Origin: Desulfobulbaceae bacterium | GTDB taxonomy: Bacteria; Desulfobacterota; Desulfobulbia; Desulfobulbales; Desulfobulbaceae | Reading direction: 5' to 3' | DNA: 10,469 bases | Assembly (NCBI GenBank): GCA_030633145.1 | Contig: DAOVTM010000101.1 | Coordinates: forward strand, 1 to 10,469 | Shown: positions 1 through 7,055 of the stretch, piece after piece | How the letters are laid out: each line of letters opens with the position of its first letter | Position numbering within the stretch: position 1 is the stretch's first letter | Position numbers and translations under genes: made by a program | The notes under the pieces: model-generated | Told to the model about the DNA's origin: nothing | The model's database searches: none | Seen by the model: only the letters and a program-made list of their open reading frames with translations

Positions 1-140
1 ACTATTGCGGCAGCTTTTGTTGACCCTATTCCGGTCAAGGTCTCAAGTGCCTTGGCATCAGCGGTGTTGATGTTGACCTTGGCAAGAGCTGGTGCGATTA
101 AGAAAAGTACCATCACTATTGCTAAAATGAATTGTTTCAT
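1..140 (-). CDS. ComEA-like helix-hairpin-helix protein, N-terminal part (runs off the window)
   Basis: Only the first 46 codons are present; the gene continues beyond position 1. The peptide starts MKQFILAIVMVLFLIAPALA, a signal peptide with a charged start, a hydrophobic core and an A-L-A cleavage site near residue 20. It is followed by KVNINTADAKALETLTGIG and then STKAAAIV. The VNINTA...L..L.GIG..KA.AI pattern is the helix-hairpin-helix signature of ComEA-type DNA-binding proteins, which in competent bacteria bind incoming DNA at the outer face of the inner membrane or in the periplasm. The start is fixed by GGAGG at 147-151, 6 nt upstream of the ATG. Small stand-alone ComEA-like proteins of this kind are common in bacteria without proven competence, so a DNA-uptake role is family inference. 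Confidence 0.82.
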   Translation of the reverse strand, partial: MKQFILAIVMVLFLIAPALAKVNINTADAKALETLTGIGSTKAAAI

Positions 141-208
141 TTGTTGCCTCCGTGTAGATAATGATTTTTGATTGACTTGTTGCCCATTGTGAAATCATGA
201 TTAATCTA

Positions 209-237
209 AATATACAACTACTCAATTTTTTTGTCAA
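209..237 (-). promoter_or_regulatory. Sigma-70-type promoter for the ComEA-like gene
   Basis: On the minus strand there is a perfect -35 box TTGACA (232-237), a 17-nt spacer and a -10 box TATATT (209-214, five of six consensus bases). It would start transcription about 60 nt upstream of the ATG at 140. It lies between the end of the broken nuclease gene (268) and the ComEA-like gene, so the latter has its own promoter. Confidence 0.65.
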
Positions 238-638
238 ATTATTCTGTAAAAATGTTCAGGATGCTAGTCAGCTATGTTGTTCCCATTTAAAGAGGCTGAT
301 GTTTCGTTGTTCTTTGCTGAATTCAATGCCAATCAAGTAAGTTTCACGGTTTGGCTGAGCGTCATCATGTTCATATTTTTCATAATACCTCTTCTCTTTT
401 ATTTGTGATAAAGCCCGTTTAGGTTGTGTAAGCTCGCTTACTTTGAATTCAATGATATAGATTCGATTATTAAAAAATACCGTCATATCAATCTGGTCAT
501 GGTTTGTGGACACCTCCGGCTGTACATCCAGGCCAAGGGCGGTGAAATAGCAATATACCACTGAGCAATAATAACCCTCATGTTCCGCAATAGAATTTTT
601 ACGGTACCAGTCATGGGGTATGGAGGCAAAAAAAGAAT

Positions 639-646
639 AAAATATC
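639..646. repeat. Target-site duplication, left copy (AAAATATC)
   Basis: Left copy of the 8-bp direct repeat that flanks the MITE-like element. The right copy is at 780-787. Both copies are identical, suggesting a fairly recent insertion. Confidence 0.8.
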
Positions 647-779
647 GGCATCCTTCATTTCAGGCGAAAAGTAGTTGACACTTTTGGTAATAGATTGCTC
701 TCACAATGTTCCTGGTTCCCAAGCTGGAGCTTGGGAGCCAGATTGTGCGAAAAGTGTCAACCGGGAAATGAAGGATGCC
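647..779. mobile_element. MITE-like element with 15-bp terminal inverted repeats and 8-bp target duplication
   Basis: The 133-bp element begins GGCATCCTTCATTTC (647-661) and ends with its exact reverse complement (765-779). It is flanked on both sides by AAAATATC (639-646 and 780-787), an 8-bp target-site duplication. Further inside, GTTGACACTTTT (674-685) pairs with AAAAGTGTCAAC (750-761). The centre is a near-perfect hairpin (713-740) with the core CAAGCTGGAGCTTG. There is no coding capacity, so it would need a transposase supplied elsewhere. Insertion sequence families that make 8-bp duplications include ISL3, IS66, IS256 and IS1595; I cannot tell which one is responsible. Element plus duplicated target is 141 nt, a multiple of three, but it brings an in-frame stop (757-759) into the interrupted gene. 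Confidence 0.85.
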
Positions 780-787
780 AAAATATC
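780..787. repeat. Target-site duplication, right copy (AAAATATC)
   Basis: Right copy of the 8-bp direct repeat flanking the MITE-like element. Collapsing the two copies rejoins the interrupted reading frame. Confidence 0.8.
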
Positions 788-1434
788 ATCTCCATGCGAT
801 CAAGTATCGTTTTGTTCCAAGGCTTCAAAAAGAGCTAATTTATTTCCGCTCTGCCCTGCTGTGGGAGTTAATCTTGAGAGCAGGGCATCGTTGAATGCCT
901 GTCGTACTTCATGATTGTGAAAGCCAAGGAAAGGATCGATGATATGTAAATTTTCAAGAGAACTTGTCAGTATTTTGTTATTAACGATTAAATCAACGAG
1001 AAAGGTTGGTGTTCCGGTCTCAAACCAGTAGGACTTAAAATGACGATTGCGCAGATAGAGTAAAACATCAAAGGGGTTATAGACAGGTTCTGCCAGGAAA
1101 TTGTACCCGTTATACCATGCCTGCACTTGCTCAAGATCAACTCCGTCAAGATATTCATGGAATACTGTTTCCAGTTCCTGCTGGGTGTAACCGCAGAATG
1201 TTCCAAAACGTAAATGTACTCCCTGTGCCTTGAGTACAGAGTAAAAATTCCGTAGTCCATCCCTGAGTTCTGTGGCGGTTTCAGGAGCAACAATGTTATC
1301 AATAATCGGTTTGTCGTATTCATCCACAAGAACTACAATTCGTTGTCCTGTTTTTTGATGGATAAAACGGATTAATTCATGAAACTGATCAGAAACCTCT
1401 TTATGTTGCAATTGAATCCGGCTGTAATAGACCG

Positions 1435-1583
1435 TTAAGTACTAATGCACAATTAATTTAACATTTTCCCACTGGTTCCCATGCTCCTGCGTGGGAACCG
1501 TGATATGCCGCTCCAGCGGCTGTAACATGACGCTGGAGCGTCCAAAATTTGTTCCAACGCTGGAGCGTAGGAACGAGGAAACG
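1435..1583 (+). repeat. Palindrome-rich interspersed repeat, copy 1
   Basis: About 149 bp starting TTAAGTACTAATGCA and ending near GAGGAAACG. Its first 47 bases (1435-1481) match the reverse complement of 10396-10442 at 43 of 47 positions. Its last about 33 bases (1551-1583) match the reverse complement of about 10319-10350. The middle differs between copies. It holds four hairpin-forming palindromes: 1474-1499 (GGTTCCCATGC/GCGTGGGAACC), 1507-1520 (GCCGCTCCAGCGGC), 1530-1541 (ACGCTGGAGCGT) and 1551-1574 (GTTCC..ACGCT..AGCGT..GGAAC). It abuts the point where the nuclease pseudogene loses homology and lies just before a transposase remnant. No open reading frame of its own is credible. Boundaries are defined only by the match between the two copies. 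Confidence 0.75.
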
Positions 1584-1619
1584 GGTAAATGCTGTCCGTT
1601 GTAAAATATTAGATTATTT

Positions 1620-2003
1620 ATGTTCACCTACTTACTTGAAAAAGGTGACTATGCTTGAGATACGATTGCTCCAGAACAGGGGATCAAAAAAAGTTCTTTC
1701 TCCGAAGCAACTAATAGTCGGGGGCTTGACCAACTTATGTTTGTTTTTTCAGCATTGCAGGCCAGAGCTGGAAAAAGTATGCCAAAACAATTTTCGGGTC
1801 TTGGTGACCTTGTTGCCATAGACGGGTCATTAATCGATGCCTGCCTTTCCATGCAATGGGCTGACTACCGAAATAATAGGAAAAAGGCAAAAATCCATCT
1901 TGGCTTTAACATTTACACGTTAATCTGCTTAATCTACGGGGCATATCTGTCCAGCTTTCAGAATAAACTATCGAAAAAAAGGCATTCTTCACTTTCTGAT
2001 TGA
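1620..2003 (+). pseudogene. IS4-type transposase remnant
   Basis: In one plus-strand frame the sequence reads MFTYLLEKGDYA, a TGA stop (1656-1658), then DTIAPEQGIKKSSFSEA and on to LGDLVAIDGSLIDACLSMQW (to about 1858) and KKAKIHLGFN (to 1910). This resembles the middle of IS4-family DDE transposases. The DGSLID stretch would hold the first catalytic Asp, and WADYR..KKAK.HLGF is the following conserved block. After 1913 the reading becomes unrelated and ends at 2001-2003. The N-terminal part, the second catalytic Asp, the Glu and the C-terminus are all absent, and there is an internal stop. No terminal inverted repeats could be assigned. It is a dead fragment, cut off upstream close to the palindrome-rich repeat. 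Confidence 0.7.
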
Positions 2004-2027
2004 AACGTTTTCGCAGTAAAGCCGCAC

Positions 2028-3290
2028 CTACAGCCTACTCAACGACTCTCCCCGGATAAGGTCATCAAACTCCTCCCGTTCCCGGATGATCTGAAAGCGG
2101 TCACCAGCCACCAGTACCTCGGCAGCCCTGGGGCGTGAGTTATAGTTGGAGGACATGGTGAATCCGTAGGCTCCGCAGCTCATCACGGCCAGCAGGTCAC
2201 CCTGGGCGGTTACCGGCATCATACGGTCACGGGCAAAAAAGTCACCTGTCTCGCAGATGGGTCCGACAATATCGACCTCTTGGGTTGGGTTTGTGTCTTC
2301 CCGCACCGGAATGACCTCGTGGTAGGATCCGTACAGGGAGGGGCGGGTCAGGTCGTTCATTGCTGCGTCAACAATGACAAACCGTTTCACCTTTTCGCCG
2401 CCGCTGTTGCTCTTGGTATATTGCACCTCGGTGACCAGGATACCGGCATTTCCGGTGATGACTCGGCCCGGTTCCAGGATCAGGGTACAGTCCAGATCAG
2501 ACAACTCCGCACGGACAGCCCTGGCATAGTCGTGGGGATGGGGAGGCTGCTCGTCATCATAGGTAATGCCGACTCCACCGCCCAGGTCAAGATATTTAAT
2601 TTTTATCCCTTCCTGCACCAATTCGCTGATAAAGACCTTCAGCTTGCGCAGAGCCGCAATAAATGGATCGACCTGGGTCAACTGTGATCCTATATGACAG
2701 CTTACCCCGATAATCTCGATATTCTCCATATCCCTGGCCCGCAGATACTCCTTCCCAGCCTCGTCAACAGGTATCCCGAACTTGTTTTTCGCAAGTCCGG
2801 TGGAGATATAGGCGTGGGTTTTTGGATCAACATCCGGATTGATGCGGAAGGCGACCCTGGCTCTAGTATCGAGTTCGGCGGCGACCTCCTGCAATCGATC
2901 AAGTTCCTGGGGGGATTCCAGGTTGAACATGAGGATGCCCGCATACAGGGCCTCCCGCATCTCAGCCCTGGTCTTGCCAACCCCGGAGTAGATGATCTTC
3001 TTCGGGGAAATTCCTGCTTTCATGGCCCGTAACAGCTCACCACCTGAGACAATATCCGCTCCGCCGCCCATTTGGGCAAAGAGGTTGAGAATTGCGATAT
3101 TGGAACAGGCCTTGACCGCAAAACAGGTCAGATGCTCCGTGCCGTCAAAACCGGAATCAAAGGCGGTGAAATGACGCTGCAAAGTAGCCTGACTGTAAAG
3201 GTAAAACGGGGTCTGTACCAGGGCAGCAATCTCTGTCACCCCAATATCCTCACAAAAGAGCAACCCGTTTTTATAAGTAAAATGATTCAA
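2028..3290 (-). CDS. lysA: Diaminopimelate decarboxylase
   Basis: LysA removes CO2 from meso-2,6-diaminopimelate to give L-lysine, the last step of the DAP pathway, using pyridoxal phosphate in the cytoplasm. The 420-residue length is typical. Visible motifs are FAVKA with the PLP-binding lysine at K60, the HIGSQ block (199-203), the glycine-rich phosphate-binding loop DLGGGVG (235-241), EPGR (273-276), CETGD with the catalytic Cys346 and Glu347, and GAYGFTMSSNYNSRPR near 373-388. The start is a TTG at 3288-3290; AAGGA lies 7 nt upstream and no better ATG is in frame, and the peptide begins NHFTYKNG as LysA proteins do. It begins 12 nt after the stop of the FN3 lipoprotein gene and is the last gene of the operon. 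No convincing intrinsic terminator follows: a T-run on this strand at 1974-1980 lacks a strong stem. Confidence 0.97.
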   Translation of the reverse strand: MNHFTYKNGLLFCEDIGVTEIAALVQTPFYLYSQATLQRHFTAFDSGFDGTEHLTCFAVKACSNIAILNLFAQMGGGADIVSGGELLRAMKAGISPKKIIYSGVGKTRAEMREALYAGILMFNLESPQELDRLQEVAAELDTRARVAFRINPDVDPKTHAYISTGLAKNKFGIPVDEAGKEYLRARDMENIEIIGVSCHIGSQLTQVDPFIAALRKLKVFISELVQEGIKIKYLDLGGGVGITYDDEQPPHPHDYARAVRAELSDLDCTLILEPGRVITGNAGILVTEVQYTKSNSGGEKVKRFVIVDAAMNDLTRPSLYGSYHEVIPVREDTNPTQEVDIVGPICETGDFFARDRMMPVTAQGDLLAVMSCGAYGFTMSSNYNSRPRAAEVLVAGDRFQIIREREEFDDLIRGESLSRL

Positions 3291-3302
3291 TGTTTTTTCC
3301 TT

Positions 3303-4382
3303 TTAACGAACCCGTACCCCAGCAGAACGCGCACTCTCATTGGCTGGTTTCAGTTTGTCAAAGCTGGAAACTGAGTAATAGTAATCACGGGCATTGCCGT
3401 TCACGTTGGTATCCTCAAACAGGCTGTATGGGGCATAGACCGTATCGAGGAATTCAGGCTTGCTGTCCTCCGGCCCACGCCGGAATACCCGGTATCCGCG
3501 CAGGTCTTTACTCTTGACCCGATCCCAATAGATCTTGATGCCCGCAGCGGTACGAACTGCGCCAATATTTACCGGAACCGGCGGTGGTGTTTGATCCACT
3601 GGGCTGACCTCAACAGGTTCGCTGGTGCCACCGTTGACAACATGTTCGTCAAACAGGGACAGGGTCTGCACCCTGTAAGCATAGGCAATGCCGTTTTTGA
3701 GACCAGTGTCTGTAAAATCGGTACCTGATACCTGTTTTACGTCCTTAAAGGCATTACGACCCTGGCTGCGAGAAACCTGGTATTCAACCGGCTCGGTAAC
3801 AGGGGTGCCATCCAGATGACTGGTCACCGGCTGCCAGGCCAGGTGGACTTGTTTGTCACCGGCGGTAGCAGTAAGCTCAGAGGGTGCCTCAGGCGGGGTC
3901 TGCCACATAAAGGTTACCTGGTTGGACGGGCCGGATTTGGCCATCCAGCCTGTACTGGAGTGGACTTTGAAGAAATAGAGGTTGTCCGGCCGCAACAGGG
4001 TGGACTCATAAGAGGCTATTTTGCCGCCCATGCCCGGCAAAACACCGCCCGGCAGTTTGATGGGACTGCCCCAGGGGAGCGGACAGGTATCACAGTAGGA
4101 TTCCGTCGGGATAACTGCCCGATAGAGGAGAAAGGTATCGACTTCGTCGATCTCTTCCCCGGTCAGGGTCTGCTGGGGATAGCTCCAGGTAAGGGTGACC
4201 CCTTTTTCACTGAGCTGATATTTCAGATCGGTTACAGGCATGGGAACCAGCCCCTGAGGCGCAACCGGCAGGCTTTTATAGCCACAGCCGCCTGATACCA
4301 ACCCTAAGGTCAGCAGCAATCCCATGCAAACACCCTGTACGCTGTACGTTCTCTTACCCGGTAACAAAAAAAATGCTCTCAT
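3303..4382 (-). CDS. Predicted lipoprotein with fibronectin type III-like domains
   Basis: This 359-residue protein has an N-terminal export signal (KR at 10-11, hydrophobic GLLLTLGLV at 21-29) ending in SGGC with Cys33, a somewhat atypical lipobox since the -3 residue is Ser rather than Leu. The rest reads as tandem beta-sandwich repeats of fibronectin type III kind: about 48-158 (VTLTWSY, LYFFKVHSSTG), about 163-262 (APSELTATAGDKQVHLAWQP, YAYRVQTLS) and about 267-358 (IKIYWDRV, GYRVFRRG, YYYSVSSFD). No catalytic motif is visible. The start ATG overlaps the argH stop (ATGA, 4379-4382) and has GGAG at 4391-4394. From memory, a lipoprotein gene sits between argH and lysA in other Desulfobacterota such as Geobacter. 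Function unknown; probably a membrane-anchored periplasmic or surface binding or structural protein. Confidence 0.88.
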   Translation of the reverse strand: MRAFFLLPGKRTYSVQGVCMGLLLTLGLVSGGCGYKSLPVAPQGLVPMPVTDLKYQLSEKGVTLTWSYPQQTLTGEEIDEVDTFLLYRAVIPTESYCDTCPLPWGSPIKLPGGVLPGMGGKIASYESTLLRPDNLYFFKVHSSTGWMAKSGPSNQVTFMWQTPPEAPSELTATAGDKQVHLAWQPVTSHLDGTPVTEPVEYQVSRSQGRNAFKDVKQVSGTDFTDTGLKNGIAYAYRVQTLSLFDEHVVNGGTSEPVEVSPVDQTPPPVPVNIGAVRTAAGIKIYWDRVKSKDLRGYRVFRRGPEDSKPEFLDTVYAPYSLFEDTNVNGNARDYYYSVSSFDKLKPANESARSAGVRVR

Positions 4383-5782
4383 TGTACGATCTCCAGTTGT
4401 TGTTCCGCTCGTTGCAGGGCCTCGGTAACACGTTTTTCGGCTGTACCACCTTGGGACAACCGGCTGTTCACCGATCCCTGCACGGAAAGGACATCAAAAA
4501 TATCTTCTTTTATCAGTTGGGAAAAACCCTGTAATTCTTGAAGTGTAAGCTCTGTAAGCTCTATATTTCGCTGCTGGCAGTGGGCCACAATCCCGCCCAC
4601 CACCGAGTGCGCCTGGCGGAAGGGCATGTTCTTTTTGACCAGGTAATCAGCAATGTCTGTGGCGGTCATAAAGCCACCATAGGTCGCGGCTCGCATTTGT
4701 TTGGTGTTGAAGCTGCTGTTTGCCAGCAACTCGGCAGTGATGGAGAGGCTGGCCTTGACCGTGTCCAGGGCATCAAAGATCTGTTCTTTGTCTTCCTGCA
4801 AATCTCGGTTATAGGTAAGGGGCAGTCCCTTGACCGTCATCAGGAGGGAGACCAGGGATCCGGTCACCCGCCCGGCCTTGCCCCGGATCAGTTCCGGGAT
4901 ATCCGGATTTTTCTTCTGGGGCATAATGGAGGAGCCGGTACAGTATTTATCGCCGATGTTTATGAACTCAAACTCCTTGGAGGACCAGAGAACCAGTTCC
5001 TCGGCCATCCTACTCAGGTGTAACTGAATGGTAGTCAGGCAGAAGAGGAATTCAAGGGCAAAGTCACGATCCGCAGTGGTGTCCATAGAGTTGGCTGAGA
5101 TGGCTGGAAAATCAAGTTCCAGGGCTACAAACTCCCGATCAATGGGCAGACCGGTTCCGGCCAGGGCTGCACTTCCCAGGGGCATGACATTGATCCGTTT
5201 GGCGCAGTCCGCCAACCGTTCCCGATCCCTGCCAAACATCTCATAATAGGCCAGCAGATGGTGTGATAACAGCACTGGCTGGGCTCGCTGCAAGTGGGTA
5301 TATCCGGGCATGACCGCTCCCAGGCAGGTGCGAGCCTGGTAAATAAATGACCGCTGCACCTCTTGTAGCAAATGATCGAGCATCTTGCTCTCATCACGGA
5401 GAAAGAGGCGGATATCGAGAGCCACCTGGTCGTTGCGGCTGCGTGCAGTGTGCAGTTTTTCACCGGCAGCACCGATCTTATCAGTGAGTACCTTTTCGAT
5501 ATTCATGTGAATATCTTCCAGCTCAGGACGAAATTGAAAGGAACCCTCTGTTATCTCTTTCTCAATTTCATCTAACCCCTGGATAATGGATGTCAGTTCA
5601 TCGTCATTGATCATTCCCTGCTTTGCCAACATTCGGGCATGAGCCTTGGAGCCAAGGATATCATGCCGATACAGCCGCCAGTCATAGGAGATCGACTCGG
5701 TAAATGCCTCCACCGAGGCCGCAGTCTGCTCGGCAAAGCGGCCACCCCACAGCTTACCGGATTTTTTTTGTTTGTCCGTCAT
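4379..5782 (-). CDS. argH: Argininosuccinate lyase
   Basis: ArgH splits argininosuccinate into arginine and fumarate, the final step of arginine synthesis, as a cytoplasmic homotetramer. At 467 residues it has the usual length. Family landmarks are KLWGGRF (10-16), HTARSRNDQV (111-120), GYTHLQRAQP (160-169) with the conserved His163, and the fumarase/aspartase-superfamily signature GSSIMPQKKNP (283-293), whose serine loop carries the catalytic Ser. The ATG at 5780-5782 follows GGGAG, which overlaps the argG stop; the argG-argH gap is 8 nt. The stop overlaps the start of the next gene by 4 nt, so translation of ArgH and the FN3 lipoprotein is probably coupled. Confidence 0.98.
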   Translation of the reverse strand: MTDKQKKSGKLWGGRFAEQTAASVEAFTESISYDWRLYRHDILGSKAHARMLAKQGMINDDELTSIIQGLDEIEKEITEGSFQFRPELEDIHMNIEKVLTDKIGAAGEKLHTARSRNDQVALDIRLFLRDESKMLDHLLQEVQRSFIYQARTCLGAVMPGYTHLQRAQPVLLSHHLLAYYEMFGRDRERLADCAKRINVMPLGSAALAGTGLPIDREFVALELDFPAISANSMDTTADRDFALEFLFCLTTIQLHLSRMAEELVLWSSKEFEFINIGDKYCTGSSIMPQKKNPDIPELIRGKAGRVTGSLVSLLMTVKGLPLTYNRDLQEDKEQIFDALDTVKASLSITAELLANSSFNTKQMRAATYGGFMTATDIADYLVKKNMPFRQAHSVVGGIVAHCQQRNIELTELTLQELQGFSQLIKEDIFDVLSVQGSVNSRLSQGGTAEKRVTEALQRAEQQLEIVQ

Positions 5783-5790
5783 CCTGCTCC

Positions 5791-7002
5791 CTACCCTCTA
5801 CCTTCTGGCTGCCTGTTCATGGCTTGAATCTGCAAACGCAGAGAGTTGAGGCGAATAAACCCGGCAGCGTCGGCCTGGTTATAGACCTCGTCCTCTTCAA
5901 AGGTTGCATGAGCCTCAGAGTAAAGCGAGTTATCCGATTTCCTGCCCACCGCTATACAGTTCCCCTTATACAGCTTCATGCGCACGGTGCCGTTGACCGT
6001 CTTCTGGCACTCATCCATGGTCTTTTGCAGCATCTCAAATTCCGGGGAAAACCAGAACCCATTATAGATCAGTCTGGAGTATTCTGGAACCAGGCTATCC
6101 CGAATGCGCAGCACCTCCCGATCCAGGGTAATGGTCTCCAGATCCCGGTGCGCCTCGCGCAGGATGGTACCACCCGGGGTCTCATACACCCCGCGCGACT
6201 TCATGCCCACAAAGCGGTTCTCCACCATGTCCAATCTGCCAATACCGTTGTCGCCGCCCAGTTTGTTCAGTCTGGTGAACAGTTCCACTGGTTCCATTCG
6301 TTCACCGTCAATGGACACCGGGTTACCAGCATCAAAATCCATCTCAAAATAGGTGGGCTTATCAGGGGCATTTTCCGGGGACACAGACAGCTTGAACATA
6401 TCCTCTTCCGGTTCGTTCCAGGGATCCTCCAGGATACCACCCTCAAAGCTGATATGGAGCAGGTTCTCATCGGAACTGTACGGGTTTTTCTTAGTGGTCG
6501 GGATGGGAATGTTATACTCTTTGGCAAAGGCGACCAGCTTTTTGCGCGAGTTCAGATCCCAGATCCGCCAGGGTGCTATAATTTGCAGCTTTGGGTTCAG
6601 AGCCAGGTAGGCCAGTTCAAAGCGCACCTGGTCATTACCCTTGCCTGTGGCACCGTGGCTGACCGAGTTGGCACCCTCTTCCATGGCAATTCGCACCTGC
6701 TCCTTACCGATGATCGGTCGTGCCAGGGAGGTCCCCAGCAGATAGGAACCCTCATAAATGGCATTGGCGCGAAAGGCGGGAAAGATATAGTCCCGGACAA
6801 ACTCTTCCTTAAGATCGGAGATTATCACTTTTTCCGCACCTGTGGCCATGCCTTTTTTGCGAATCGCTTCCCAGTCTTCCTGTTGGCCTACATCGGCTGC
6901 ATAAGCAATGATCGGACACTGGTATTCTTCAGCCAGCCATTTGAGAATAACCGAGGTGTCCAGCCCACCGGAGTAGGCCAGGACTATTTTATCTGGTGTC
7001 AT
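5791..7002 (-). CDS. argG: Argininosuccinate synthase
   Basis: ArgG joins citrulline and aspartate with ATP to form argininosuccinate in the cytoplasm. The 403-residue protein has the N-type ATP pyrophosphatase P-loop SGGLDTS (11-17), the conserved YLLGTSLARP block (87-96) and GATGKGNDQVRFE (117-129), which contributes to substrate binding. Length and start are standard: the peptide begins MTPDKIVLAYSGGLDTS. The start ATG is preceded by an AT-rich 53-nt gap after argF with no strong Shine-Dalgarno sequence (only AAAGAAAA-like purines), unlike argH and the FN3 gene, so its initiation may depend on an unstructured leader. It lies between argF and argH in the order of the pathway. Confidence 0.98.
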   Translation of the reverse strand: MTPDKIVLAYSGGLDTSVILKWLAEEYQCPIIAYAADVGQQEDWEAIRKKGMATGAEKVIISDLKEEFVRDYIFPAFRANAIYEGSYLLGTSLARPIIGKEQVRIAMEEGANSVSHGATGKGNDQVRFELAYLALNPKLQIIAPWRIWDLNSRKKLVAFAKEYNIPIPTTKKNPYSSDENLLHISFEGGILEDPWNEPEEDMFKLSVSPENAPDKPTYFEMDFDAGNPVSIDGERMEPVELFTRLNKLGGDNGIGRLDMVENRFVGMKSRGVYETPGGTILREAHRDLETITLDREVLRIRDSLVPEYSRLIYNGFWFSPEFEMLQKTMDECQKTVNGTVRMKLYKGNCIAVGRKSDNSLYSEAHATFEEDEVYNQADAAGFIRLNSLRLQIQAMNRQPEGRG

Positions 7003-7055
7003 AGTTTTTATTATTGTATTTTTCTTTATAGTAATTTTTTTATCGTAAATATGGA

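Larger units (their letters stand above)
268..1441 (-). pseudogene. Broken AAA-ATPase-like / PD-(D/E)XK nuclease family gene (DUF1703 type)
   Basis: Two minus-strand reading frames, 1411-800 and 651-268, are parts of one protein of the AAA-ATPase-like plus PD-(D/E)XK nuclease family, a large, mobile family of unknown function. The first part carries VVLVDEYDKPIIDNI, a Walker-B-like acidic stretch. The second has a nuclease-like core with D55 (QIDM) and E68-F-K70 (IIEFK), numbered from the ATG at 651. Three lesions are visible. The N-terminal region with the P-loop is missing: the frame hits a stop at 1442-1444, where a repeat begins. A frameshift near 802-805 turns the expected ...QND-LDRMEMIF into QNDT-stop. 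A 133-bp element sits at 647-779. Removing that element and one target copy restores LDRMEMIFYSFFASIPHDW across the junction, confirming that the two halves were one gene. It is very probably non-functional. Confidence 0.85.

Noticed and set aside
780..820. Programmed frameshift in the nuclease gene
   Set aside because: There is no slippery sequence at the shift, and the gene also lacks its N-terminus and carries a MITE, so simple decay is a better explanation.
1960..2027. Intrinsic terminator after lysA
   Set aside because: A run of seven T on the minus strand (1974-1980) is present but only a 4-bp stem can be drawn before it.
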